Of a DNA stretch of 64,000 bases, positions 45,797-55,512 are shown piece by piece. The notes below the pieces were generated by a model that worked only from the letters and a program-made list of their open reading frames with translations, had not been told where the DNA came from and did not search any database. Origin of the DNA: Timema cristinae (lineage: Eukaryota > Arthropoda > Insecta > Phasmatodea > Timematidae); the NCBI GenBank assembly GCA_039000515.1, contig JBCFYV010000248.1, positions 1 through 64,000 of the forward strand. The letters are read 5' to 3'. A program made the translations under genes and the position numbers. How positions within the stretch are numbered: position 1 is the first letter of the stretch; the number at the start of each line of letters is the position of its first letter.

Positions 45797-46745
45797 TGAA
45801 GAAGAAAAGAAGAAGAAAGGAAAGAAGAAGAAGAAAGGAAAAGGAAAAGGAAAAGGAAAAGAAGAAGAAAAGGAAAGAAGAAAAGAAAAGGAAAAGAAGA
45901 AAAGAAAAGAAAAGAAGAAGAAGAAGAAGAAGAAGAAGAAGAAAAGAAAAGAAGAAGAAGGAAAAGAAGAAGAAAAGGAAAAAAGAAGAAAAGGAAAAGA
46001 AGAAGAAAAGGAAAAGAAGAAGAAAAGGAAAATAAGAAGAAAAGGAAAAGAAGAAGAAAAGGAAAAGAAGAAGAAAAGGAAAAGAAAAGGAAAAGAAGAA
46101 GAAGAAGAAGAAAAGGAAAAGAAAAGGAAAAGAAGAAGAAGAAGAAGAAAAGAAAGAAGAAGAAGAAAAGAAGAAGAAGAAGAAAAGAAGAAGAAGAAAA
46201 AAAAGAAGAAGAAGAAGAAAAAAAGAAGAAGAAAAGAAGAAGAAAAGAAGAAGAAGAAGAAGAAAAGAAGAAGAAGAAGAAGAAGAAGAAAAGAAGAAGA
46301 AGAAAAGAAGAAGAAGAAGAAAAGAAGAAGAAGAAGAAAAGAAGAAGAAGAAAAGAAGAAGAAGAAGAAAAGAAGAAGAGAAGAAGAAAAGAAGAAGAAA
46401 AGAAGAAGAAGAAAAGAAGGAAAAGAAGAAGAGGAAAAGAAGAAGAAGAAAAGAAGAAGAAGAAAAGAAGAAGAAAAGAAGAAGAAGAAAAGAAGAAGAG
46501 AAGAAGAAGAAAAGAAGAAGAAGAAAAGAAGAAAAGAAGAAGAAAAGAAGAAGAAAAAAAGAAGAAGAAAAGAAGAAGAAAAAGGAAGAAGAAAAAAGAA
46601 GAAGAAAAGAAGAAGAAGAAAAGAAGAAGAAGAAAAGAAGAAGAAAAGAAGAAGAAAAGAAGAAGAAAAGAAGAAAAAAAGAAGAAAAGAAAAAGAAAAG
46701 AAGAAAAGAAAAAAAGAAAAGAGAAGAAAAGAGAAGAAAAAAAAG
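45797..46745 (+). repeat. 949-bp GAA/GGAAAA polypurine tract
   Basis: Only A and G occur across the whole stretch except one T at 46,033. Units are AAG, AAAAG and AAAAGG in irregular order, with GGAAAA-rich sequence at the left and AGAAGAAG at the right. The long Lys/Arg/Glu frames on the plus strand and the Phe/Leu/Ser frames on the minus strand are translations of this repeat. Such tracts can form triplex or other non-B DNA. Confidence 0.97.
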
Positions 46746-47569
46746 CTTTTTTTTTCATAAAAGAAAAGTTTTGGAAACAAATATATTTGTCTATCATGTT
46801 CATGATCTGGTTGGATCTGGCTTTGTTATAATCTCTTTGGATTGGTTTGCCTATTAACACTTCAATAAATACTTTTTTATTGTGATAGATTTTCTGTCAA
46901 TTTTATTTATTTGATTTTTAGTTGAAAAAATGTAATAATGCATATTATAAAAATAAATGTATCGCTTTTATTTTAGCACCGACCAATCGGGTTATGCGCT
47001 TAAATTTGGATATTAAAGAGTATTATTATCTAGAAATACTAACAAAGAAAGCATATTTTTCTATATATTTATATTTTAACAAATAACAATTACAATATAA
47101 CTTTTATTTTAAGTTTTTGACAATTGTTATCAATCTTTTCCTTCATTTAAAACAGACTCTATATTAAATTTTTGCGATAACATTAGAAGTACATATCTGA
47201 AATGACATGCTGATTTTCAAAAAGAAGCGGGATAAGAATATACATGCTTTTAAAAGTAAGAGCTTATAAAAAATGTTTCGAGCTCTTTTCCACACTTTCT
47301 AAGATGTTCGCTTGCTAGAGTCATTTGTTTGACAGTAAACGTTGGTTGTAAATGTAAGCAAGAAAGATTTAGAGTGGTATTTATTGTATGTTAATTTACT
47401 TAATGTATCCCTATATCATCAAATGCGTTGTCAACTTAATTTGTTGTTTGTTAGAAAACTTTGATTGTTTTCTTTATTACGTTCAACGCTTAGAATTTTT
47501 AAAGGATTAATGGATTTTGGATAAGTCTACTCCACACTTAAATCCTTCCTCACATTCCGTCATCTCGAG
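46746..47569. other. Gene-free stretch with a SINE-tail relic
   Basis: At 46,973-47,005 TTTTAGCACCGACCAATCGG and GTTATGCGCTTAAAT are a reversed, partly deleted SINE-A tail. Otherwise nothing was recognised. Confidence 0.5.
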
Positions 47570-48100
47570 CTTACCTTTTTTACTTTCTCAGAAAATGTGA
47601 TCATCAAAAAAAATCGAACTGAAGATTTCGATTAATGTCGACGTTTCATCACCCCCTGAAACCTAAAAGTGGTTTTCGCGTAGCCGTGTTTCTGTATCTC
47701 AGACTAGAGCCAAAACCATTTTACCGATAGGTCTAGAACTTAAAGTATCTAGGGTTTTTATAAGATTTCCCCTAAGGCTTTTTGAAATTAGGTATCTAAT
47801 CCTAAAACTAAGGGTAGTTTACTGAAGAGCAAAAAGAGATTAAAAAAAACAAATTTCATAGAAATCCGCTCTAACGATTTTGATTTAATTTTGTATCTAT
47901 ACATTGTATAACACTACAAATAAATTGAAAACTGTTTTTCTCCATGAAAATGAATTTAAGGGAACTATAGGGAAGCCAATCATTATCATATCTTTGCAAC
48001 TATTTGAGATATGAAATAACTTATCATTGTAAAGTCATAGTGCTATTAAAAATAAAAATATTCTAATCGGAAACATATTTTTATAAAATCAATAGTTTTT
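47570..48100 (+). repeat. Family F, 5' portion
   Basis: CATCAAAAAAAATCGAACTG, TGTCGACGTTTCATCACCC, AGTGGTTTTCGCG, CCGATAGGTCTAGAACTTA, AATCCTAAAACTAAGGGTAG, CTCTAACGATTTTGATTTAA and TTATCATTGTAAAG follow the order of 35,385 onward. The copy stops before the 3' portion. Confidence 0.85.
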
Positions 48101-48625
48101 GATCTCTAGACAGACGCATCGTTTATGGAGCACTTTTAAATATGAAATTTATGTTATGTACTTTGAAGGACAGATATGGTCCTTTTTTCTCAGTGTTTCT
48201 GCAACAGTGTATATTCATTTAAAATCGTTGGTGGACTATTTCAGCAACAATTTATATTATTATTTTTTTCACAGATCTTATGTATTTTTTTTAGTAAAAG
48301 TATATATTTTAAAATAAAAGATAAAGTCCGAGTGGTGCACCGTGCCATTTAGTTCATATAAACCATTTTGACAGAAACACTAATGGTAAAAATAACATAA
48401 GCTACATACTTTATAATTTACTCTATTATCATTATTTTTTAAACTCAGTTTATCAGTAAATTACACATTAGTAATATTTCTTCAGGGAAAAAACTACACT
48501 ATTTTACAAATAACATAAAACCATCTTTAGATATACATTTTAAACATAATCTTTGTGTAGGTATATTGATCTCACTTGGCAGGCTATGGCTCCTAGTAAA
48601 AACCCTTCAGGTTTATGTTCATTCC
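48101..48625. other. Gene-free AT-rich stretch
   Basis: The frame at 48,099-48,317 is hydrophobic and Tyr/Phe-rich, as expected for AT-rich DNA. No domain was recognised. Confidence 0.4.
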
Positions 48626-48911
48626 ATTTTATTTATTTGAGGTATTTAACGAGCACCTTCTGAACACGCAAGTATTTATATGAGTGAGTGTGAAAGGGCC
48701 TACCAATATTGCCGGAAAGGTATTTTCAAATACCTTACAGGGTGTTTTTAAATGACACAATTAACATGAAACGGCTGGGCTTACATCCCCTTCGAAGGAA
48801 GTTGTGCTATGGATTTTTTCTCGCTCAAGAAAAATTCGTCAACCCCAGCTGGGTTTGAACCGATGAACATCATGTCCTGAGACGAGAACTTTACCCCCAG
48901 ATTAAGTTGTT
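48626..48911 (-). mobile_element. SINE-C, near full length
   Basis: The plus strand shows the tail first (TTTTATTTATTTGAGGTATT and TAACGAGCACCTTC), then AAAGGTATTTTCAAATACCT, CCTTCGAAGGAAGTTGTGCT, TTTTTCTCGCTCAAGAAAAA, GCTGGGTTTGAACCGATGAA (B box reversed) and TTTACCCCCAGATTAAG (head). It agrees with 30,057-30,374 in reverse. Confidence 0.85.
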
Positions 48912-49264
48912 TGTCTTGCTTTGGAGTAATATTAAGAGTCAAGACATACTAAAATATTTTTTTTTAACAATTTTGGCCATATAAATACAATCACAAAAGT
49001 CTCTTTACCTTGTACAAGATTAGAAAAATCTCTCTTTAGACTTATAATATATTTTGTAATATATCAAATAATTAGTTTTCAAATCTACCCAAGAAATTAT
49101 TTTTTTTAAACTGGCTTTACAAAAAAAAAAAATCATTGCGATATAAGTCTCTCCCTGTAATCCATATTACCCAGTCATGTAGGAACCTAATTTGTTTATG
49201 ACAAATAAGTTATATTTTTGTCTAGTCTAGGAGGTATGCTGCATATGAAAAGCACTGAGTCACG
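48912..49264. other. Unassigned AT-rich stretch
   Basis: No gene or repeat recognised. Confidence 0.4.
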
Positions 49265-49560
49265 TTTATCAGATTGGCCCCTACTTAATATATGTCAATA
49301 GGAACAAGAAAGTTCATTGCCACACTTACAAAAGTACACCACCTATCTCTATCTTGAGTTAGTTCTATCCGGTCCACTTCATTACACCCTATCCCTATAT
49401 TAAGCTAGTTCTATCCAGTCCTCCTCTCTACATCCCATCTCGTTTAAGTTTAAGTTCTAATGTTATCCTCCCATCTGCATCTAGGTCATCCCAATGGAAT
49501 CTTCCCATTGGGTTTTCCCGTCAGGGCCCTGATTATAATAGCCTTACTTTTAAAATATAC
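49265..49560 (-). pseudogene. C-terminal fragment of a non-LTR reverse transcriptase polyprotein
   Basis: Minus-strand pieces PMGRFHWDDLDADG, REEDWIELA, a second DRIELTQDRDRW-like piece, and FVSVAMNFLVPIDIY with a stop parallel the 3' end of the RT remnant at 29,783. The nucleotide words TATCTTGAGTTAGTTCTATC and GGAATCTTCCCATTGGGTTT also match 29,850-29,960. The ELA..RDR segment is duplicated. No RT core remains. Confidence 0.72.
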
Positions 49561-49713
49561 ATATGTGCCTGGTGAGGGGAAGTAAATGACACTCCTCGCC
49601 TTTCCCAAACCCACAAGTATATTTGATTTAAGGGAAAATTCCTTCAATCTAGAATGTAATTTGCTTATTTATTTAAAGGATCTATTTATTCGATTTCAGT
49701 TAACTCACACATA

Positions 49714-49714
<1 letters not shown>

Positions 49715-49745
<31 letters not shown>

Positions 49746-50024
49746 GCACCACGTCTTACTACCCGTTCGGGTTATACGCACTTACGCTAATATGTAATGG
49801 TAGGGTGATTGTGAGATGAAATGAAGAACCTACAGTTTAACGTGGAATCCGAACCACGGTGGAGGCCTGGCATTCCCCACATTCACAAGTTGTGATTAAT
49901 ACATATCTTGTCAGAGGTGAAGGAAGGGTTTGGCGATCAGATAAATCTGTGCTGGGACCTAGGATTGAACCCCGGACCCCCAGGACAAAAGTCTGACACC
50001 TTACCTCTAGACCGCCAGGTCACC
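49715..50024 (-). mobile_element. SINE-B, full length, intact tail palindrome
   Basis: The plus strand starts with (ATT)n, TAGCACCACGTCTTACTACC, CGTTCGGGTTATACGCACTT, GTGATTGTGAGATGAAATGA, TGGAGGCCTGGCATTCCCCA, AGATAAATCTGTGCTGGGAC, and ends in GACCGCCAGGTCACC (the A-box head reversed). Flanks TCACACATAC (49,705-49,714) and TCACCCATAC (50,020-50,029) agree at nine of ten bases, although the right one overlaps the head end. The frames through it are incidental. Confidence 0.92.
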
Positions 50025-50309
50025 CATACCTTGTTACAAATATTGAACATTGCTTCATCTATGCAGACAATATTACTGCAATCGAGTTATTTTTGTAAAA
50101 AGGTTATTTCTTTTAGTTCCCTATGTCATCTTTAAACATACTTGAGAGACAATGTGTTTCAAATAGGGCTTATTGTGGAGCTAGCCCATACACATTAATA
50201 GGGCTACATTTTTCAAAAGAGCCAAATTTATGACAATATTTGAAATAGTTAATACAATTAGTTATTGAAAGAGTCCGATACCTTAGCTCAGTCTACAGCG
50301 TATCGTGAC
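50025..50309. other. Unassigned AT-rich stretch
   Basis: Nothing recognised except the tRNA-like words GATACCTTAGCTCAGTCTAC at 50,276-50,298. Confidence 0.4.
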
Positions 50310-51200
50310 CATGATTGATGTCGCAACCCTCCCCGGGAATGGGTTTTCCCTGATGACTGGCACCAGTTTGGCGGCTCGACAAGAGAGAAATAAAACATGA
50401 CCTTGAATGATGTTACAATCCTCCCCATCTGCGTGGTAATGTGTTTTCCCTGCTGATTGGCGGGAGTTTGGCGGTTTAACAAGACAAAAATAGAACACGA
50501 CCTTGAATGATGTTGCAACCCTCCCCATCTATGTGGCAATGGGTTTTTCCTGATTAATGGCGCCTGTATGGCAGATCGACAAGACAGAAATAGAACACGA
50601 CCTTGAATGATGTCATAACCCTCTCCATCTGTGTGGCAATGTGTTTTCCCTGATGACTGGCGCCAGTTTGGAGTATCGACAAGACAGAAATAGAACACGA
50701 CCTTGAATGATGTCACAACCCTCCCCATTTATGTGGCAATGGGGTTTCCCTAGTGACTGTCGCAAGTTTGGTGGCTCGACAAGACAGAAAAAGAACACGA
50801 CCTTGAATGATGTCACAACCCTCCGCATCTGTGTGTCAATGTGTTATCCCTGATGACTGGCGCCAGTTTGGTGGCTTGACAAGACGAGTCGAGACAGGAA
50901 TAGATCATGACCTTGAAAGCGTGAGCTAGTACACGAGATCATTGACCATGACAATCTCCCCCGGCAATGGGTTTTCCCGATGATGTCATCGAACTGTCGC
51001 AACCATGATGACTCATACCTGACGCCAGTTTGGCGGTTCGACAACACGAGTCGAGACATGAATAGATCGTGACCTTGAAACCGTGAGCTAGTACTCTGGC
51101 AACCCTCACCTCAGCAATGGGTTTTTCCTGGGACGTCATCGCACTGTCGCAACCTCTTATGTGGTAATGGGTTTTTCCCAGTGATGTCGCAACCAGAGAG
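50310..51200 (+). repeat. 100-bp tandem repeat with longer variant units
   Basis: CCTTGAATGATGT begins units at 50,401, 50,501, 50,601, 50,701 and 50,801, exactly 100 bp apart. A partial first unit precedes them and variant units follow at 50,911 and 51,072 with an added CGTGAGCTAGTAC segment. Each unit has CAACCCTCCCCATCT, TTTTCCCTGATGACTGGCG, CAGTTTGGCGG and TCGACAAGACAGAAATAGAA. Overlapping minus-strand frames of 66-146 codons are translations of the array. The even period suggests recent expansion. Confidence 0.95.
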
Positions 51201-51299
51201 CATTGACACAGCTCTAATTATGCCCAATCAGGGCCTCGGAATCCTCAGTTAGGGGCCGCTATACCCAACCCAAAAGTCTACTAAAATTGGTTGTTTGGT

Positions 51300-51475
51300 A
51301 TTTTCCGTCGAAATGCGTGGATGTAGGTATCCATCATGGATCGGAGGAGTAAGGTAGAAATGTTCCAGCGCTTACGTGGAGTGAGGGAGAGTAGAAAACC
51401 ACCCCAGTTCACCCAAGCGAGATTAAAACCCACGACCTCCCCTGCCATAACTATAAGTGTGACACGTACCCTTTC
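51300..51475 (-). mobile_element. Degenerate SINE-A-like fragment
   Basis: TTACGTGGAGTGAGGGAGAG, AAAACCACCCCAGTTCACCC, AAGCGAGATTAAAACCCACG and a weak head near 51,455 follow SINE-A in reverse. The tail is lost. Confidence 0.55.
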
Positions 51476-51590
51476 TGTCAAAACGTGCGGTAGGGATGAT
51501 TAAGAAAATGTTCCGAAGGGAGAAATACCTACAGTTTACACCGCTGGGGATTCTATTTCTGCCCCCATCAGAATTAGATGAGCCTGATAT

Positions 51591-52065
51591 TTAGACGGTG
51601 TGCACACCGGGATTTGAACCTCTATATCTTTAGCGCACAGCTGATGTCTGTTAGAACGGCCATACTTCCTGCACCCCCACCATTTTCGAAGGGGCTTTGC
51701 CGGTCGACCAGATTTTTCTAGACCAGGTAGAATGTGTACTCGCATTTGATTGTGGTGAGAAAATCAAACGTCAATCACTCTTTAATCGGCCGTCTAGTTA
51801 CATCTTAGACCATGCGACCATCGATGCAAGTATACAAATTTAGATGGCATGCACACCAGGACTCGAACCTAGATGTCTTTAGCAAAGCTAATGTCTGTTA
51901 GAACAGTTGTACTTCCTGCACCCCCACCATTTTGCTGGTCTACAAGATTTTTCTAGACAAGGCAGAATGTGTACCCGCATTTGCTTCAAACGTTGATCAC
52001 TCTTTCATCAGCCGTCAAGTGACACCTTATACCATGCGACCATCCATGCAAGTATATAATTCATT
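51591..52065. repeat. Tandem duplication, about 249-bp period
   Basis: Unit 1 starts TTAGACGGTGTGCACACCGG at 51,591 and unit 2 TTAGATGGCATGCACACCAG near 51,839. Both continue with GAACCT, ATGTCTGTTAGAAC, ACTTCCTGCACCCCCACCAT, AGATTTTTCTAGAC, TGTGTACnCGCATTTG and ACCATGCGACCATC. Unit 2 lacks about 17 bases after CACCATTTT. GGGATTTGAACC and GGACTCGAACC are B-box-like in reverse, so the unit may be SINE-derived. Confidence 0.88.
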
Positions 52066-52199
52066 GTGACGGTAGATTGATACCCAAGGACATAGTCTAT
52101 TTTTTTGCCAGTGATGGAATTCAAATATAGTCAGATGAATTGATGGGTTCATTATCTACCTTCACGCAAATAATGGCACACTTACCTTTTAAATTATTC

Positions 52200-52420
52200 A
52201 CAGATAGCAATCCCACACGGCTTTGCCCGTGACCCACCGTGGTATTGTGTTAAAAAATAGCCTAATTAAAAATTTAAAAATCCGGCTCCAAAATGTATTC
52301 GGACCCCCTCCCGTAAACCTATGATAAAAATTTCAAATCTCTGCGTGCCGTAGTTTTGGTGGGCACCCTACACGAACAAACGCACAGACAAACACTTCAT
52401 TTTATTATTATAGATTCCTG
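52200..52420 (+). repeat. Dispersed-element 3'-end-like segment
   Basis: It runs from CACACGGCTTTGCCCGTGAC through GATAAAAATTTCAAATCTCT to ACGAACAAACGCACAGACAA and ends TTTATTATTATAGATTCC. An (acgaac/acagac) patch followed by TTATTATTATAGAT is a common end layout of LINE/SINE-type repeats in arthropods. I cannot name the family and see only one copy here. Confidence 0.4.
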
Positions 52421-52481
52421 TTCCATTAATATAAATATGTCGATAGCCCAGACGGGCGGTTCGGCACGCAAGAGATAAAAC

Positions 52482-52503
52482 ATATATATATATATATATA
52501 TAT
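52482..52503. repeat. (TA)n microsatellite
   Basis: About 22 bases of alternating TA. Confidence 0.95.
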
Positions 52504-53222
52504 GCAAGAATAGAGAATAGAATAACAAGATCGAAAATCTCAATATCGAGATTTATTCCCACTGCACCCCAACGAAATTCTAACCGAATATTAGAGATGA
52601 ACATGACAGCTGAGCACTGTCTCACCTAACTACAGTCCCAGTTTCATAGGAACTAGATCTATTTTCACGTATTCATACGCCAAGACAAGTGATCTGCAGC
52701 AACCTATTTTGATATACTATTATATACCTATAAAATATAACCGATACTGTAGTATTATTTTATAAATGTTGGCTGAAAAAGTTTGTAATTTCTAAAAGTC
52801 TCTTTGTATAAAAATTGGAATCTACACATAAACAGTTGTTTTTCCACAGCGTTTTTTTTACTACCGGTTTGGGCTTTACTACACTTATTTCCACCTTAGT
52901 GCAAGACTGACGACTTGTAGTCCGCGGTGTTACTGTACTTATTTAACTATGAGATGCTGACATCATAAACAAAATAGTCAAAACAAAAACTTACAATTGA
53001 CAGAATGGGCTCAAACTAGAGTCCCTTAATGACCGTGGGTATCGTCCTAAATTAAAGCCGCCCTCACACGATATAACCACAGAGGTTGTAGGGTTAAGGG
53101 GGAGGGAAGAGTTCGATCATTGTAGAAGTCCCTTGTCTCCCCCCACTGTGGCACCAAACCAGTAACTCGCCCTCCTAAACCACGTCCATGCAGATTAGCA
53201 TAAGTTTGCTAACTTTTACTCT
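52504..53222. other. Gene-free stretch with a decayed SINE tail
   Basis: At 52,845-52,890 TTTTTTTACTACCGGTTTGG and GCTTTACTACACTTATTTC resemble the reversed SINE-B tail. No gene was found. The minus-strand frame 52,368-52,625 runs through the (TA)n repeat. Confidence 0.4.
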
Positions 53223-53452
53223 TTTTAGCATCGTGTCTTACTAACCGTCCCGGTTATAATACGTTTAAGTACTATTTACGCTAATGGACTAGGCATTGGA
53301 AAGGTTGCACCCGCATTTGCGCGTGGAGGGAGGGCAGGAAACCATTTCGAAACAACTCAGTACACCTGACCGAGATTCGAACCTCAATCTCCCCCGTAAT
53401 CGGCAATATATTCTACGGCTTGAGTAGTGCAATAGACAACGAGGCCACCGAA
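53223..53452 (-). mobile_element. SINE-A, moderately decayed
   Basis: TTTTAGCATCGTGTCTTACT, AACCGTCCCGGTTATAATAC, CGCTAATGGACTAGGCATTG, CCCGCATTTGCGCGTGGAGG, CCTGACCGAGATTCGAACCT and GAGGCCACCGAATTGGG follow the family in reverse. The tail palindrome is altered. Confidence 0.85.
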
Positions 53453-53569
53453 TTGGGTATCTATCACTATGACCTCTTTTTAGAGAGTTAACAATCTTTA
53501 CGATGCTAGATCTTCTCTATGTATACTTCAACCAAACCAAATATTACAACAGATTGAAATAAGCAGATC

Positions 53570-53720
53570 CGCGAGTCCAGCTGGATTCTGAATTGGGAAG
53601 GTTGAATCCACATTTGCGTATAGGGGGAGTAAGTAAATGTTCCAGCGTTTACGTAGGAGAGTGGGAAACCATTTAGTGAGAACTACCAACAGTACACCTC
53701 GGCAGGTATTCAAATACCAC
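53570..53720 (-). mobile_element. SINE-A body fragment
   Basis: AATTGGGAAGGTTGAATCCA, CATTTGCGTATAGGGGGAG, TTACGTAGGAGAGTGGGAAA and AGTACACCTCGGCAGGTATT match the body. The tail and a clear head are missing. Confidence 0.6.
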
Positions 53721-54098
53721 AACCTTGCCCAACACAGATCGAACCCTGATATCTTTCGCCGGGTGCTTCATGCCCTCTAGTTGTCAAATCCGAGAGAAGA
53801 ATATGACGTTTCAAACTGGGCGCATCCGTTCGGTCGCTAGAATATGTTGGGACAGAAAGGTGTTGGCAATATACAATTTTGCCGGAATGAATAGTAAAGA
53901 GCACAGACGGTTAAATGTTAAGCTTTATTGCTTACAAACGTGTGGTTAATATAGCTATAGCAAGTAAAACATATGAACAGAAAGGAGGAACAAGTTTACT
54001 ATTATTATTTCACTGCTTAGATAGTTGTTTATAATTTTAACTAAATTTGGTTTAAGGTAAGGTATCACACAACCACACACACGTGAACTCGACCCATT
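53721..54098. other. Unassigned stretch
   Basis: No gene recognised. Opposite-strand frames at 53,710-53,904 and 53,725-53,949 overlap and have no domain. Confidence 0.4.
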
Positions 54099-54305
54099 TT
54101 AGCACCGCATCTTACTACCCTGTTCGGGCTATACGCTTAAATACTAATTACGCTAACGGATTGATAATTGGGAGGTTTGAGCCCGCATTTTCGTAGAGGG
54201 AGATTGAAAAACACCACTAGGTTGCCTGACAAAGATTCGAACCTCAAACTACTTAAGTACTAATTACGCTAACGGATTGATAATTGGTAAGTTTGAGGTT
54301 CGACG
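54099..54305 (-). mobile_element. SINE-A, truncated, with local duplication
   Basis: TTAGCACCGCATCTTACTAC, CCTGTTCGGGCTATACGC, TAATTACGCTAACGGATTGA, CCGCATTTTCGTAGAGGGAG and AAAGATTCGAACCTCAAAC are a reversed SINE-A lacking the head. TACTAATTACGCTAACGGAT is then repeated at about 54,258-54,277, an internal duplication of about 115 bp spacing. Confidence 0.82.
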
Positions 54306-54454
54306 CTGAAGAAGGAATCTTTAATATTGAGTACTATGACGTGGATTTGTTTAGTTTACTCTGAATATTTATTAAAGCTTATAATGTCCGTTTAAACATA
54401 CACACAGCCTCCCATCGTTCCACATGTCTTATTCATGCCTATGACAAGTCTATG
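54306..54454. other. Short unassigned spacer
   Basis: Nothing recognised between the two SINE-A fragments. Confidence 0.4.
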
Positions 54455-54650
54455 TCTTCATTCTCGCAAAAGAATTTATTATCAATGATGGGGAGATCGT
54501 GGTTCAATTCCAGTCGGACGTAGTGAGGGTGGTTTTTCCTAAATAGTTTTCTCCCTTTCTCTTTCCTTGCAAATGTGGTTACCCTTCCTCTAAATTCAAA
54601 CTTTATCATCCCTAGCCCGTACGGATAGTAAAACATAATGCTAAAAGAAT
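54455..54650 (+). mobile_element. SINE-A body and tail
   Basis: TCAATGATGGGGAGATCGTG, GTTCAATTCCAGTCGGACG, GGTTTTTCCTAAATAGTTTT, TGCAAATGTGGTTACCCTTC and a decayed tail CCCGTACGGATAGTAAAAC with ATAATGCTAAAAG. The head is poor. Confidence 0.75.
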
Positions 54651-54949
54651 ACTATGAATTTTGTATCTTTATAAAATATTTAAAACTACATGTAAAATAA
54701 ATTGTACGAAACTCCGCAAGGACTTTCTCACTTCGTTGTTTAAAAATGGATATATTTACACAAAACTCGTAATATATGTGAAACGAAATAATAATAGTAA
54801 TAATAATATACTAGCAAACCCAAGCAAAATGTGCACTATACTTAAGTCAAAATATTTTTTTGCTCCAGGTTTTAAATTTTATATTTTTATTTTTAAAGAA
54901 TTAAAGTCCTCATTTGTATATTCGGCCCAATAAAAAAATATCGATATTG
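54651..54949. other. Unassigned AT-rich stretch
   Basis: No gene or repeat recognised. The frame 54,661-54,933 is Lys/Asn/Phe/Ile-rich with no motif. Confidence 0.4.
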
Positions 54950-55512
54950 GGTCCACAAGGGTCAACACCTGGTATTAAAATCTCAAATTCCGACTAAAAT
55001 TTTTGACATTTTATTTGGGTTGCACATCTTATAGTTATCGCATTGTTATTAAATTCCTTATTTATAAAGTTTGACCAATAAAATAGGTAAATATTGATTA
55101 TTGGATTTAAAATGATAGATATAGACCATTGCTCTACAAATATTTGCCCTAAGAGATTAAAGGAAAAAGAACATCAACTTTTTGAAATACTTACTAATAT
55201 TTACTTACTCTGTGGCATTAGAGATGTATTACGTTAAAACCTTAGTAGTAGTATCTCTTCACAGCTAAAGCTCACCAAATTGTATTAATATAATTGCCAA
55301 TAACTCAGAAACTATTGGTTTTATAAAATTACAGTTGAAATTAAAGTTTTTTTTAATTTCAATACTAATACAATTTTGCAATGATAAGTTAATTAGTATC
55401 TCAAATAGTTGCGGAGATACGGTAATTTACGCTTCTGTAAAGTACCTTAAATGTCATTTTCATGGGAACATGAAAATGACCATTTTATTTAGAATCTTAA
55501 TCAACGCAAATA

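Noticed and set aside
45757..46860. Very long Phe/Leu/Ser (minus) and Lys/Arg/Glu (plus) open frames
   Set aside because: They are translations of the polypurine tract in several frames at once, with no start context or domain.
50283..51139. Overlapping minus-strand frames with repeated motifs, resembling a repeat protein
   Set aside because: The DNA period is exactly 100 bp, which is not a multiple of three, so the peptide repeat shifts frame between units. It is a tandem DNA repeat, not a protein repeat.
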